The notes: generated by a model not told the origin, from the letters alone. Positions 55,301 to 64,000 are shown, numbered from the stretch's first letter. The stretch is DNA of 64,000 nucleotides from Marinobacter pelagius (GCF_003315345.1 NZ_QNRO01000001.1:248001-312000), one strand, 5' to 3'. Numbers and translations: made by a program.

Positions 55301-55717
55301 ATGAAACCACGGATCAGTATGATTACATTGGGCGTGAGCGATCTGCAGCGTTCGATCGAGTTCTATGAAAAAGGACTTGGCTTTCCGCGAATGGATTCCC
55401 CTCCGGAAGTGGCATTTTTTACCTTGAGCGGCACCTGGTTAGGGTTGTACGGACGAAACGCTCTTGCCGAGGATGCATTGGTAGATGGGGCTCCTGGAGG
55501 TTTTTCAGGTTTCAGTCTGGCGCACAATGTCAGTTCTGAACAAGAGGTCGATCAGGTAATGGCCCAGGCGGTTTCAGCGGGTGCCGTGGTCACTAAGCCC
55601 GCCCAGAAGACCGACTGGGGCGGCTACGCAGGTTACTTCTCTGACCCCGATGGTTACCTTTGGGAAGTCGCACACAACCCGCTTTTCTGGGTAGGGCCGC
55701 CGGATGGAACTGCCTGA
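55301..55717 (+). CDS. VOC-family (glyoxalase-like) protein
   Basis: 138 residues from the ATG at 55301, with GGAGG just upstream. The glyoxalase/bleomycin-resistance fold is clear: ITLGVSDLQRSIEFYEKGLGFP, then GYAGYFSDPDGYLWEVAHNP. A metal-binding site is likely, but the substrate is unknown. Its last 14 bases overlap the start of the next gene. Confidence 0.85.
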   Translation: MKPRISMITLGVSDLQRSIEFYEKGLGFPRMDSPPEVAFFTLSGTWLGLYGRNALAEDALVDGAPGGFSGFSLAHNVSSEQEVDQVMAQAVSAGAVVTKPAQKTDWGGYAGYFSDPDGYLWEVAHNPLFWVGPPDGTA

Positions 55718-56090
55718 CAAATTGTGGTCTTTCGCCGCGCTCTTTGTGGGTTTATCCGGTTTTGCACACGCCGAAGCTGAACCGGTGTTTGATTTATGCG
55801 CGCCCTACGTGGAGAAATCTGCGGTGGGTGAGCCGGCAGCCCAAGGCGGGTGGCCCGTTCATGTCCGACTGACAGAGGCCGGAGCCGCAGGCCTTGAAGA
55901 CTTCACTGCAGCAAATGTCCGAAGAACAGTCCGCATTGAGGTGAACGGTCGGCAGTTTACTCGGGCCACGATGTGGGTTCCTGTCGATAACGGTAATTTA
56001 CGGGGGCATTTTGGTTCCCGGGAAGAAGCCCGGGCGTGGCAGCGGATTCTGGCAGAGGATTTGCCTCCAGGTCCATGTGGTGCCAGGTGA
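55704..56090 (+). CDS. Exported SecD P1-head-like small protein
   Basis: 128 residues with a signal peptide (ends near AHAEA). The mature part (WPVHVRLTEAGAAGLEDFTAANVRRTVRIEVNGRQFTRATM...LRGHFGSREEARAW) reproduces the SecD P1 head subdomain pattern, without the membrane part of SecD. Two cysteines bracket the mature chain (near 31 and 126). Translation overlaps the VOC gene. Function of such stand-alone heads is unknown. Confidence 0.65.
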   Translation: MELPDKLWSFAALFVGLSGFAHAEAEPVFDLCAPYVEKSAVGEPAAQGGWPVHVRLTEAGAAGLEDFTAANVRRTVRIEVNGRQFTRATMWVPVDNGNLRGHFGSREEARAWQRILAEDLPPGPCGAR

Positions 56091-56255
56091 GAAATGCCGG
56101 CCTGGTTAGGGCCTCCCCGCCGCACTTGATTCGCTTCAGACACGAAAGACACCCGGTTAAGTTTCTGTGGCTTAAAGTGCGGTTTCACGTCCTTCCACCA
56201 TACGGTCTACAGTGAATGGAAAGTCCGTGTCTACCGGATGCAGAAGGAGGCGACC

Positions 56256-56486
56256 ATGGCAGAGGTCATTCTGGAGTCCACCATCACCTGTCCCGAGTGC
56301 GGTCATCAAAAAATGGAAGTGATGCCGACCAATGCCTGTCAGTATTTCTATGAGTGCGAGGCCTGCAAAGCGCTACTAAAGCCGAAGCCGGGCGATTGCT
56401 GTGTGTTCTGCTCGTACGGCACCGTGGCTTGCCCGCCGGTTCAGCAAGGTCTCTCTTCATGTGGAGGGGAATGCCATGGATTATGA
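56256..56486 (+). CDS. GDCCVxC-domain cysteine-rich protein
   Basis: 76 residues from an ATG with AAGGAGG upstream. Contains CPECGH near residue 12, CQYFYECEACKALLKPKPGDCCVFCSYG and a C-terminal CGGEC: the pattern of the GDCCVxC family, often near mercury genes. No mer genes are here. It overlaps the dehydrogenase start by 11 bases. Confidence 0.85.
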   Translation: MAEVILESTITCPECGHQKMEVMPTNACQYFYECEACKALLKPKPGDCCVFCSYGTVACPPVQQGLSSCGGECHGL

Positions 56487-57717
56487 TTTTCTGGATGAAA
56501 GTGGGCAGATTCTTCGTGAAGCTGGCCGTCTCGGCAGGATTGCCCCCAATGTAATCGAGTTTCTTTCCGCACCGGCGCGTGTGGTGAGCTTTCGCATTCC
56601 GATGAAAATGGACGATGGCAGTTTCCGGGTGTTTGAGGCTCACCGTGTCCGGTATAACGATGCCCTCGGGCCGAGTCGGGACGGTACGCGGATTTCCCCC
56701 GATCTTGACCTGGATGAGGTGAAATCGCTGGCGATGATCATGTCGATCAAGCATGCCGCTGGCCGAATTCCCGCAGGTGGCGGCAAGGGGGGCATTGTCG
56801 CTGACCCCAGATCATTGAGCGACCGGGAATTCGAGTCACTCTGCCGGGCCTATATCCGCTACCTGCGTCCGAGAGGGCAGGCTTACGATGTACCCGGTGC
56901 AGACATTGGTACGAATCTGCAAACCATGAGCTGGATGCTGGACGAATATGAGTCGATCACCGGCTACCATGAGCCGGCGGCAGTCAATGACAAGCCGCCC
57001 ATCCTTGGTGGCTCGCTGGGAGGTTTTGAGGCGACCGGGAGCGGTGTTTTCGACGTGTTCAGGGAAGCTGCCGAGCAGGCCGACTTTGACGTCGAGAATG
57101 CCCGCGTGGCTATCCAGGGATTCGGTCAGGTCGGGTCGGTGGCGGCGAGCATGTTCTACGAAGCCGGCTGTGATGTTGTGGCGGTTTGCGATAGCCGTGG
57201 CGGCGTTTACTCGAACGACGGCCTCGATATCCCCGCCCTGCTGGCGCACAAGAAGTCCACGGGAAAGGTCTCGGACTTTGCCGGTAGCGATCCGATAACA
57301 AGCGAAGCGATGCTGGAATGTGACTGCGATGTGCTGGTGCCTGCCTCGGTTCAGGGTGTGATTACCGCGGACAATGCCGACCGGATCCAGGCCCGCATGG
57401 TGGTCGAAGCCGCCAATGCGCCAACCACTTTGAAAGCGGATGCGATGTTGCTGGAAAGGGGCGTCATCATTGTTCCGGATGTGCTGGCTAATGCCGGAAG
57501 TGTGCATTTGTGCCAGATGGAGCGTAGCCAGGGTCTTTCGGATAATTACTGGGATATCGATACCATCAACCACTTGCGACAGGAGCGATTGGCAAGAGGT
57601 TATCGGGAAGCCGTGAATACGGCGGCTGAACACCAGGTGAAATCGGTCCGGCTGGGCGCGTGGATTAATGCGCTCAAGCGGATTGAAGAGGCGATGCACC
57701 TGCGCGGTTGGTGTTAG
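56476..57717 (+). CDS. Glu/Leu/Phe/Val dehydrogenase family enzyme
   Basis: 413 residues. The catalytic lysine is in IPAGGGKGGIVADP (near 100), the NAD motif in IQGFGQVGSVAASM (near 217) and the substrate aspartate in DIGTN. It oxidatively deaminates glutamate or another L-amino acid. With the TIM-barrel and DapA-like genes nearby it suggests an amino-acid or amine catabolic set. GGAGGGG precedes the ATG. Confidence 0.92.
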   Translation: MDYDFLDESGQILREAGRLGRIAPNVIEFLSAPARVVSFRIPMKMDDGSFRVFEAHRVRYNDALGPSRDGTRISPDLDLDEVKSLAMIMSIKHAAGRIPAGGGKGGIVADPRSLSDREFESLCRAYIRYLRPRGQAYDVPGADIGTNLQTMSWMLDEYESITGYHEPAAVNDKPPILGGSLGGFEATGSGVFDVFREAAEQADFDVENARVAIQGFGQVGSVAASMFYEAGCDVVAVCDSRGGVYSNDGLDIPALLAHKKSTGKVSDFAGSDPITSEAMLECDCDVLVPASVQGVITADNADRIQARMVVEAANAPTTLKADAMLLERGVIIVPDVLANAGSVHLCQMERSQGLSDNYWDIDTINHLRQERLARGYREAVNTAAEHQVKSVRLGAWINALKRIEEAMHLRGWC

Positions 57718-58643
57718 GTGGGTATGGCCAGGTCAGCTCCACCGGTGGGAGAGCATTTGAGGTCCGGGTTTTCCTGGCCGATCAACTCCAGAGCTACCGC
57801 GGCATTGCGTGCGCGGTCGCGCATCATGTCGTTGTGATAGCTGTCCGGTTTCCACGGTGAGTACATGGTTTCTTCCGATGGACCTGGCTCGATTTTGAAA
57901 TAGCAGGGGGCCGCAATCCGGGCGATCTCGGCAGCCTCGTAGAAACGCACGAAGCCTCCCATGGACTGGACCAGGCAAAGGTAAACATCCATCGGGATCT
58001 GGATACTGCTGCGGATGGCGGAAAGCATTGGCAGGCTCAGGTCGGCGAGGGGGTTGAAAGTATCCGCCCCCAATTGCTGGGCTACATGCGCTCCAGCCGG
58101 GTTGGCCTGGCCGGCAAAGACTGACAGCTTGAAGATGACATCATTCGGAATGACGCCCTTCTGGCGTAATTGGTTGACCAGCCACAGCACGCCTTCATCT
58201 GTAACCAGAAAACCACGAAATCCGGCATTCATGCAGCGTTCGAGGTCTTTCAGCCAGTGCCGGACGGAATCCATGCCGCGCAGGCGCATGCCCGAAACGA
58301 GACCCTCGGGGGTGGACATCTGGCGGCCGGCATCCCAGCTGCGGCGTGGGCCGGGCGTCATCACCACTTCGATCTTCTGTTCCCGCGCCAGTTGGGCAAA
58401 ATCCTGCAATTCCGACTGGGTGAGATAGGTGGCGCCACCGACGGTCGCAATGATGCGATGAACCGGTACTTTTTGGTGCTCCGCCTCTTTGATCATCGTC
58501 TCCAGGGCGGAGACCCGCTCGACCCCGGAGATTTCGATGCGGTAGTGCCCGCCATCGGGGAACCGCAGTCCCGACGATGGCAGTTGATTGTTGTCATGAG
58601 CCGGGAGACCGAGTTCTTCGAGCGCCTGTTCCAGGTTATCCAT
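57714..58643 (-). CDS. TIM-barrel protein, peptidase U32-like (uncertain)
   Basis: 309 residues from the ATG at 58643, with AGAGG upstream. The pattern (HRIIATVGGATYLTQSELQDF, FRGFLVTDEGVLWLVNQL, ADTFNPLADLSL) suggests a beta/alpha barrel resembling the U32 group, but I am not certain of the family. It is convergent with the dehydrogenase (4-base overlap) and divergent from the DapA-like gene 81 bases away. Confidence 0.5.
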   Translation of the reverse strand: MDNLEQALEELGLPAHDNNQLPSSGLRFPDGGHYRIEISGVERVSALETMIKEAEHQKVPVHRIIATVGGATYLTQSELQDFAQLAREQKIEVVMTPGPRRSWDAGRQMSTPEGLVSGMRLRGMDSVRHWLKDLERCMNAGFRGFLVTDEGVLWLVNQLRQKGVIPNDVIFKLSVFAGQANPAGAHVAQQLGADTFNPLADLSLPMLSAIRSSIQIPMDVYLCLVQSMGGFVRFYEAAEIARIAAPCYFKIEPGPSEETMYSPWKPDSYHNDMMRDRARNAAVALELIGQENPDLKCSPTGGADLAIPT

Positions 58644-58724
58644 CACTGCCTCTTGTCCTCAGTTGTTTGGGCTATCCTTCACTATTAGCACACCACAGCG
58701 GAAAAGGTGGAAAAGGAGGTTCCC

Positions 58725-59795
58725 ATGGCACTGAGTAGCGCCGAACTCATTAACGATCCCATCGGTTGTTACCCGCAGGCGACTGTGGCCTGCTTCGATC
58801 CCACCCGTGGCGAACTGCCAAGGCGGCAACTGGATGAGGCCCGGACACAGGCCTTTCTCGAACGCCTGGCCGCCGCCGGGGCTCCGGCTGCACTCATTGC
58901 CTCGTCTACCGGGCAGGGGCATCTGCGCACCGTGGATGAGTTGGCGGCCTGGTTTCGTTGCGCGGCGGAGGCGAGCACCGGTGACATGCTGCTCATGGGG
59001 CTGCTGAGGCCGGAAGACGGGATCGATGCCAATGAGCGGCTATTGGACCTGCTGGCCGACCTTCAGTATCCGGTGGTTTTCGTGCGCCCGGGAACCGACC
59101 TGACCGGGCAGGCCAGCGACGAGCAGGTGAGTGACAGCCTGGCGCCAATCATTGCAGCGGCAGCAGATCGGGGGCTGGCCATCGGACTGTATTCGATTTC
59201 TGATGTCAGTGGCCTGCCGCTCAGTGCCGAATCAGCGGCCAAACTGCTCGGTTGCGATGGCGGAGAACACATCGTCGCCGTGAAAGTGACCGAGACTGAT
59301 TACGAGGCGAGCACCGCACGATTCCTGGCGCACCCGGCGCTGAGTCGCCTGAAGATTGTTCAGGGCTGGGATCCCCACCTGAGCCGTGCGCTGCGGGATG
59401 GTCCTCGCTTCGACGCTGAGGGTCGACAACGGGCCGGCATTACATCGGGGCTGATGTCGCTGGCGGTTTACCAGTATCTGCATATTCTGGATGCGGCCGC
59501 CCGTCAGGATTGGGACGAGGTCGCGGCGGCCCAGCAGTCAACCGATGCCATCTTCCGTTCAATGCAGGACGACCCCAAACATTTTGCAGATCTTCAGCGT
59601 GCCAAGTTCATCATGGGCCTGGGGCACCCGTTAGCAGGGCAAATCAGCGACGAGCATGTCGAGCGGGTTTTTGAGGCACTTGAACACCTGCCCAGAAACA
59701 CGGATCGGCAGCGTATCGCACGCAGCCTGGATTTGATGGGCGACGGACCGTTTCATGATCGACTTCGTATTTTGCAAGGCATCGACGAAGCATAG
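58725..59795 (+). CDS. Dihydrodipicolinate synthase (DapA)/aldolase family protein
   Basis: 356 residues from the ATG at 58725 with AAGGAGGT upstream. It is a class I aldolase-type barrel: LIASSTGQGHLRTVDEL, VFVRPGTDLTG, the probable Schiff-base lysine in IVAVKVTETD (near 186) and GITSGLMSLA. Family members condense or cleave 2-oxoacids. The extra length versus DapA (about 290) is in the C-terminus. It is probably part of the catabolic cluster with the amino-acid dehydrogenase. Confidence 0.78.
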   Translation: MALSSAELINDPIGCYPQATVACFDPTRGELPRRQLDEARTQAFLERLAAAGAPAALIASSTGQGHLRTVDELAAWFRCAAEASTGDMLLMGLLRPEDGIDANERLLDLLADLQYPVVFVRPGTDLTGQASDEQVSDSLAPIIAAAADRGLAIGLYSISDVSGLPLSAESAAKLLGCDGGEHIVAVKVTETDYEASTARFLAHPALSRLKIVQGWDPHLSRALRDGPRFDAEGRQRAGITSGLMSLAVYQYLHILDAAARQDWDEVAAAQQSTDAIFRSMQDDPKHFADLQRAKFIMGLGHPLAGQISDEHVERVFEALEHLPRNTDRQRIARSLDLMGDGPFHDRLRILQGIDEA

Positions 59796-59867
59796 GTCCT
59801 TTCGGTTCGGGCTGAACCAATTAGTAACGTTGTCCCCCTATCCATGGGTAATACGACCCAGCCTGAT

Positions 59868-60494
59868 TTAATCCAGGGCAACCTTTAGCCCGATGCCTGT
59901 CAGCAGACAGCCAAAGATGTTGTTCTGGGCTTTATGGTAACGGGCATTGCCGCTGGTAAGTGCCCAGAGCGCCCGCCCCAGAACCGCGTAGACAAAATCA
60001 AAGACCAGTCCTGTCAGCACCAGAATCAGTGCCAGGATGGCGAATTGTCCGGCAATGCCCGAGAGTTCCGGGTGGATGAACTGCGGAAGCAGAACGGAGC
60101 AGAAGATCAGGGATTTGGGGTTGAGCAGGTTGGTTGCCAGCCCTCGTCGGAAACTGGCCAGATACCCCGCTGCTGGCACAGTGCCTGCCGCTGACTGGGG
60201 TTGATCGTGGAGCGAATGGCCTGTCCGGAAGAACTGCCAACCCAGGTAAAGCAGATAGGCCGCGCCCAGTAATCGTACTGTGTGGTAGGTCCAGGGGTGA
60301 GTTGCAAACAGCGTCGCAAGCCCCACCGCCGCGAGCAGGACATGGCAGCCCCTGGCAATGGCAAGACCGACAGCGACGGCCATGGCCTTTCTGGGGCCGC
60401 TGCTCACGGACGTTCCGAGTACCAGGATCATGTCCGGTCCCGGCGCGAGGTAAATCGCCACAAGCGCAGTCAGGAACAGTAGAAGGTCAGTCAC
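59868..60494 (-). CDS. LysE/RhtB-family amino-acid exporter
   Basis: 208 residues from a GTG codon. Six hydrophobic helices, with the family block APGPDMILVLGTSVSSGPRKAMAVAVGLAIARGCHVLLA at the start. It exports amino acids such as lysine, threonine or homoserine. It is divergent from an Lrp/AsnC gene, a common pairing in which Lrp senses the amino acid. Confidence 0.9.
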   Translation of the reverse strand: MTDLLLFLTALVAIYLAPGPDMILVLGTSVSSGPRKAMAVAVGLAIARGCHVLLAAVGLATLFATHPWTYHTVRLLGAAYLLYLGWQFFRTGHSLHDQPQSAAGTVPAAGYLASFRRGLATNLLNPKSLIFCSVLLPQFIHPELSGIAGQFAILALILVLTGLVFDFVYAVLGRALWALTSGNARYHKAQNNIFGCLLTGIGLKVALD

Positions 60495-60625
60495 GGGCCA
60501 GGTCTCTTGCCGGTATTGAAGCTTTGAGTATACCTATCGTCGTCTAGTGAATGGTTGCTTTATCAGCCACAAAAGAATAGAAGATTGGTGCTATTAGCTA
60601 ATTTTATTCTTTTATGAGGCTATTC

Positions 60626-61108
60626 ATGCCAAATCATAAGTTAGACCGATTTGATCGGAAGCTTCTGGAGGCGCTGCAGACGGATGGCCGGGTGCCGAAC
60701 ACGGATCTGGCCGAGGAGATCGGCCTGTCCCCATCGCCTTGCTCGCGGCGGGTGCGGTTGCTTGAAGAGTCCGGGGTGATCAAGGGCTACAGCGCAATCC
60801 TGGATCAGGAAAAAGTAGGGTTGGGGCTAACCGTATTCGTCGACATCAAAGTGGAGCGTCATCAGGAAAAGGAAGCCGAGGCTTTTTGCGAAGCGGTGAG
60901 CGTTCTGCCGGAAGTGGTGATGGCTCACCTGGTGTCCGGGGAGTCGGATTTCCTGTTGCAGGTAGTGGTGCCCGATCTCCGAGCCTATAAGGAATTTTTA
61001 ACCAATACGTTGCTCAAGTTACCAGGGGTCCGGGACATCCGAAGCAACTTTGCGATCCAGACCGTCAAACCCCAATCGCCCCTTCCGCTGATTCATTTGC
61101 CGGTATGA
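60626..61108 (+). CDS. Lrp/AsnC-family transcriptional regulator
   Basis: 160 residues from the ATG at 60626, with GAGG six bases upstream; an earlier ATG at 60614 has no ribosome site. A helix-turn-helix (NTDLAEEIGLSPSPCSRRVRLLEESGVIKGYSA) precedes the ligand-binding RAM domain. It probably controls the divergent LysE gene. Confidence 0.92.
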   Translation: MPNHKLDRFDRKLLEALQTDGRVPNTDLAEEIGLSPSPCSRRVRLLEESGVIKGYSAILDQEKVGLGLTVFVDIKVERHQEKEAEAFCEAVSVLPEVVMAHLVSGESDFLLQVVVPDLRAYKEFLTNTLLKLPGVRDIRSNFAIQTVKPQSPLPLIHLPV

Positions 61109-61173
61109 AGAGGGCAGTGGGGGCATATACTGTTCGTGTGCGTTCGCGTCTTTCGACTACCATTGGAACCCAA

Positions 61174-61641
61174 ATGATCATGAACGTACTCGAACTCAAG
61201 GTCCCACCCCTGGTTTTGGCCATTCTCTTCGGCGGCGCCATGTGGGCGATCTCCCGTATACTGCCGACGGGTGATGTCTTCATCCCCGGGAAGCTCTGGT
61301 TTTCCGGTGTTGTCCTGGCGGTCGGGGCGTGCATTGCTCTGCTGGGGGTTCTGGAATTCAGGTCTGCGGGCACGACAGTGGATCCTCGCACACCGCATCA
61401 GTCCGAAAGCCTGGTGGTAAAAGGAGTGTATCGTTTTACCCGAAACCCGATGTATCTCGGCTTTTTTCTTATGCTGGTCGCCTGGGGGATTTTCCTGGGC
61501 AGCGTATTCGCCGCGCTACTCTTGCCGCTTTTCGTCGTTTACATGAACCGGTTCCAGATTCTGCCGGAGGAACGACATATGCGAGCGTTGTTCGGGGAAG
61601 CCTTTGATCGCTATGCATCTCGGGTTCGGCGGTGGTTGTGA
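61174..61641 (+). CDS. Isoprenylcysteine carboxyl methyltransferase-like membrane protein
   Basis: 155 residues from the ATG at 61174. Four to five helices and the C-terminal block VYRFTRNPMYLGFFLMLVAWG, then EERHMRALFGEAFDRYASRVRRWL, typical of the ICMT/PEMT group that methylates lipid-like or small acceptors with S-adenosylmethionine. Confidence 0.83.
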   Translation: MIMNVLELKVPPLVLAILFGGAMWAISRILPTGDVFIPGKLWFSGVVLAVGACIALLGVLEFRSAGTTVDPRTPHQSESLVVKGVYRFTRNPMYLGFFLMLVAWGIFLGSVFAALLLPLFVVYMNRFQILPEERHMRALFGEAFDRYASRVRRWL

Positions 61642-61718
61642 AGTCGCTCTGGCTGCGGGGTAGGCAAGCCTGACTCTACCCGTTACAGTTCGGCCTTTTC
61701 CACATCGGGTGGTCATTG

Positions 61719-62051
61719 ATGAAAAGCTGGATTTTCCTGGGTATTGCAATCGTCGCCGAGGTGCTCGCAACGTCGGCACTGAAGGCCAGTGACGGGTTCA
61801 CCAAACTGGTGCCAAGTGTTCTGGTGGTCGGCGGCTACGCCATCGCGTTCTACTTTCTGGCTCTCACGCTTAAAGCAATTCCGGTTGGCATTGCCTATGC
61901 TGTATGGGCCGGTCTGGGCATTCTGCTGGTGGCGCTGATTGGCTGGCTGGCGTTTGGCCAGCCGCTGGATCTGCCGGCGGTAATCGGGATGACGCTGATC
62001 GTTTCGGGAGTGCTCATTATCAGTCTGCTGTCAAATTCCAGTGCCCACTAA
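61719..62051 (+). CDS. SMR-family multidrug efflux protein (EmrE/SugE-like)
   Basis: 110 residues, four helices. The essential glutamate is E14 ([12 protein letters not shown]) and the signature [11 protein letters not shown] is near 57-67, as in EmrE. It exchanges protons for cationic compounds across the inner membrane. Confidence 0.92.
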   Translation: MKSWIFLGIAIVAEVLATSALKASDGFTKLVPSVLVVGGYAIAFYFLALTLKAIPVGIAYAVWAGLGILLVALIGWLAFGQPLDLPAVIGMTLIVSGVLIISLLSNSSAH

Positions 62052-62096
62052 TGCAATTAAACCGAAGGACCCGGTTGATGAGGTTCAGGTAGCCCC

Positions 62097-62327
62097 ATGA
62101 AAGAGGATGATCTGGATATATTGATGGAAACGATTCCGGATGTGCGGGATGGTCTGACCCGTACCGAGCGGATCATCCTGTATGTGCTGCATGAAACCCA
62201 GCGGGAGCTCAACGGCCGCAACGTGCCTACGGTAATGCTCTATGGCCGGGTGCTGGAGTATGTGAATATCAGTGAGCAGGAGCTCCACGTTTATCTGGAC
62301 CGGCTGGGTGTCAAAGGAGACGGATAA
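62097..62327 (+). CDS. Hypothetical protein, helix-turn-helix-like
   Basis: 76 residues, helical and charged (GLTRTERIILYVLHETQRELNGRNVPTVMLYGRVLEYVNISEQELHVYLDRLG). The layout suggests a small winged-helix-like domain. I do not recognise the family. It is followed at once by the DUF3147 gene and is probably co-transcribed. Confidence 0.65.
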   Translation: MKEDDLDILMETIPDVRDGLTRTERIILYVLHETQRELNGRNVPTVMLYGRVLEYVNISEQELHVYLDRLGVKGDG

Positions 62328-62329
62328 CC

Positions 62330-62680
62330 TTGGTTTACTACATCACGAAAGTGGCTGTGACTGCTGTCCTGGTGGTCCTCATTTCTGAAATCGCCAAGCG
62401 TAGCTCCGTCATTGGCGCCATTCTCGCCTCGGTCCCGCTCACCTCGGTCCTCGCCATGATCTGGCTGTATGTGGATACGGGGGATATTCAGAAGATCAGT
62501 GACCTGGCCTCCAGCATCTTCTGGCTGGTACTGCCTTCCCTGGCGTTGTTTATTGCTCTGCCCCTGTTGCTGGACAAGGGCATGAATTTCTACCTGAGCC
62601 TGATTATTTCTATTGGTATCACTGCGGTCTGTTACCTGGTGATGGTGCTTGTGTTGAAACACTTCGGGATCAGTCATTAG
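62330..62680 (+). CDS. DUF3147 membrane protein
   Basis: 116 residues from a TTG codon with AAGGAGA about ten bases upstream. Four hydrophobic helices, with the family block EIAKRSSVIGAILASVPLTSVLAMIWLYVDTGD. Function unknown (GlpM/YdgC-like). It overlaps the MtfA-like gene, on the other strand, by four bases. Confidence 0.82.
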   Translation: MVYYITKVAVTAVLVVLISEIAKRSSVIGAILASVPLTSVLAMIWLYVDTGDIQKISDLASSIFWLVLPSLALFIALPLLLDKGMNFYLSLIISIGITAVCYLVMVLVLKHFGISH

Positions 62681-63498
62681 CCCGGATTGAGTGGGTCGAA
62701 TCGGTAGTAGTCCTTCAACGCGTTGAACACCTTCGGCTGCTCATGCCGCAAGTGCGCCGGCTGCTGGAAGAACGCTTCGGTCAGTACCGCGAAGAATTCC
62801 GCCGGCTCGGTGGCGCCATAAGGATCGAGCCAGGGCTTGTGGTGGTGCTCGATGGTGTTTTGCAGGTGTTCGTATGCTTCTGTCATGGTCTGCTGCCAAT
62901 GGCTGGCCTGCTCGCCGCTGAGCGGAGGTGCGCCATCGGCGGAGCCGTCCAGGTAATCCAGTTGGTGGGCGAACTCATGGAGGATCACGTTATGCGGGCT
63001 GTGGGAATCGTTGGCGGCATGCTCGCATTCGCTCCAGGCCAGTACCACCTGCCCGTGGCTGGAGGCCTCGCCCGCCCGCACTTCCTCACCTTCGTGAACG
63101 ATCATGCCGTGTTCCCAGGCATGCTGTACGCGGTAGACATCCGGGTACAGCAGGATGCTGCGGATATCATCGTAGTGGGAGAAGGAGCGGCCGAGCAGCA
63201 GGAGGCAGGCGTGACCGGCGATGGTGAGGCGAACGCGCTCGTCCACTTCAAAACCGTCGCAGCCGTAGAAGTCTTTCTCCGACAGGAAAAGCTGAACCAG
63301 GCTTTCCAGAATTTCTTTTTGTGGTTTCGGCAACCGGCGGTAGAAGGGTACCTGCTGCTCAAGTACTGCTCGCCACTGTTTGGGAAAGGGCTGGCTGAGC
63401 TCCCGCTTGCGGCGCCAGGTCCGGTAGAAAAACAGGTAGAACACCGAGACTGAAATCAGGATGACCGCAAAAACGGCAAATACCACGGGTGAGGACAT
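62677..63498 (-). CDS. mtfA: M90-family zinc peptidase (MtfA-like)
   Basis: 273 residues. The zinc motif HEFAH (in VILHEFAHQLDYLDG near 177) and a downstream EPAEFFAVLTEAFFQQP with the third ligand match MtfA, which in E. coli binds the Mlc repressor. A short hydrophobic helix at the N-terminus (VFAVFAVILISVSVFYLFFY) is unlike the cytosolic E. coli protein. CAGGAGC precedes the ATG. Confidence 0.88.
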   Translation of the reverse strand: MSSPVVFAVFAVILISVSVFYLFFYRTWRRKRELSQPFPKQWRAVLEQQVPFYRRLPKPQKEILESLVQLFLSEKDFYGCDGFEVDERVRLTIAGHACLLLLGRSFSHYDDIRSILLYPDVYRVQHAWEHGMIVHEGEEVRAGEASSHGQVVLAWSECEHAANDSHSPHNVILHEFAHQLDYLDGSADGAPPLSGEQASHWQQTMTEAYEHLQNTIEHHHKPWLDPYGATEPAEFFAVLTEAFFQQPAHLRHEQPKVFNALKDYYRFDPLNPG

Positions 63499-63681
63499 AC
63501 AGCTCCTGGCTGATGGGAGTCGAATTACTCCCGATCATACCTGAAAGTCCCTTTGCCCACCGAATAGAGACGCCTGGTCCGGCCGTTTCTGGAGGAATCG
63601 GTGCTTTCTGAATGAAAGGTTGGCTTTAAGGTAGTCGGCGCTTATGCTCATCACACATATTTCTCTTCCGGGAGTCGTTTT

Positions 63682-64000
63682 ATGAGTCTGGCTGTTGCTT
63701 TGCACGTGCTTTCCGCCGTTATCTGGGTCGGCGGGATGTTTTTCGCCTACATGGCCATGCGGCCGGCGGTGGTTGAGGTGATTGAGGCGTCCCAGCGCGG
63801 TGTGCTCTGGTGCCATACCCTGTCCCGATTCTTCAAGTGGGTATGGGCTGCGGTGATCCTGTTGCTGGTGACCGGTTACTGGATGGTCTTCAGCGTGTTT
63901 GGTGGCATGGCCGGTGCCGGCTGGCATATCCACGCCATGCAGGGACTGGGGATTGTGATGATTCTTTTGTACTTTCACGTGTATTTCGCGCCTTTCCGGC
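63682..64000 (+). CDS. CopD-like integral membrane protein (cut by right window edge)
   Basis: About 106 residues from the ATG at 63682 to the window end without a stop. Starts MSLAVALHVLSAVIWVGGMFFAYMAMRP, typical of the CopD family and related heme/copper membrane proteins, with three helices and histidines near 9, 46, 82 and 84. C-terminus missing. Confidence 0.8.
   Translation, partial: MSLAVALHVLSAVIWVGGMFFAYMAMRPAVVEVIEASQRGVLWCHTLSRFFKWVWAAVILLLVTGYWMVFSVFGGMAGAGWHIHAMQGLGIVMILLYFHVYFAPFR

Overview
The window reads as the chromosome of a marine gammaproteobacterium, most probably Marinobacter or a close relative. The best pointer is a 513-residue fatty acyl reductase of the kind that makes fatty alcohols for wax esters in Marinobacter. 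High-GC coding, an iron-siderophore locus and many acyl-CoA and short-chain dehydrogenase genes fit. The genus is inferred from gene content; no rRNA or tRNA was seen.

Layout. 1-4079 (minus): a histidine kinase with an HDOD sensor and its partner regulator (REC-PAS-GGDEF-EAL, cut by the left edge), facing a MinD/ParA-like ATPase (4281). 5829-10325: fatty acyl reductase, acetyl-CoA synthetase and a LuxR-type regulator that probably controls it. 10440-17909: 2-hydroxyacid dehydrogenase, aminotransferases, an isocitrate/isopropylmalate-type dehydrogenase, an EAL protein and small proteins, with many 30-bp palindromic repeats in the gaps. 17970-23951: a LysR regulator divergent from an operon of acyl-CoA dehydrogenase, SDR, APH-type kinase, histidine phosphatase and SDR, resembling a split ACAD10/11 (4-hydroxyacyl-CoA) pathway. 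24068-34245: lipoproteins, PBP4, a diiron-hydroxylase-like protein, a glutaredoxin/GST-like protein, aldo/keto reductases and a PQQ-type sugar dehydrogenase. 34399-43249: an iron island with TonB receptor, a 36-residue membrane peptide, FhuF, FhuB, FhuD, FhuC and an ABC exporter, with Fur-box-like sites. 43292-47461: an OB-fold-like protein, a bacterial apyrase (calcium-activated nucleotidase family), YaiI, a phosphatase, YjdM and a PsiE-like protein. 47539-51514: 2-oxoacid dehydrogenase E1alpha/E1beta/E2 and a copper chaperone. 51569-56090: a more A/T-rich accessory block, all genes on the plus strand, with a toxin-antitoxin pair, orphan proteins and attC-like gaps, which looks like an integron cassette array without an integrase. 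56256-64000: an amino-acid catabolic cluster, LysE/Lrp, small membrane proteins, an MtfA-like peptidase and a CopD-like protein cut by the right edge.

Three classes of non-coding structure deserve most attention. (1) Eleven copies of a 30-bp palindrome (GGGGTCAGATGAA... type), singly or in clusters of two or three spaced about 60-75 bp, with paired changes in both arms, plus a related 13-bp variant inside the dehydrogenase operon. (2) Three large hairpins with a conserved loop of roughly 55 nt but completely different 26-30 bp arms. (3) attC-like junctions between the accessory genes at 52.4-53.7 kb.
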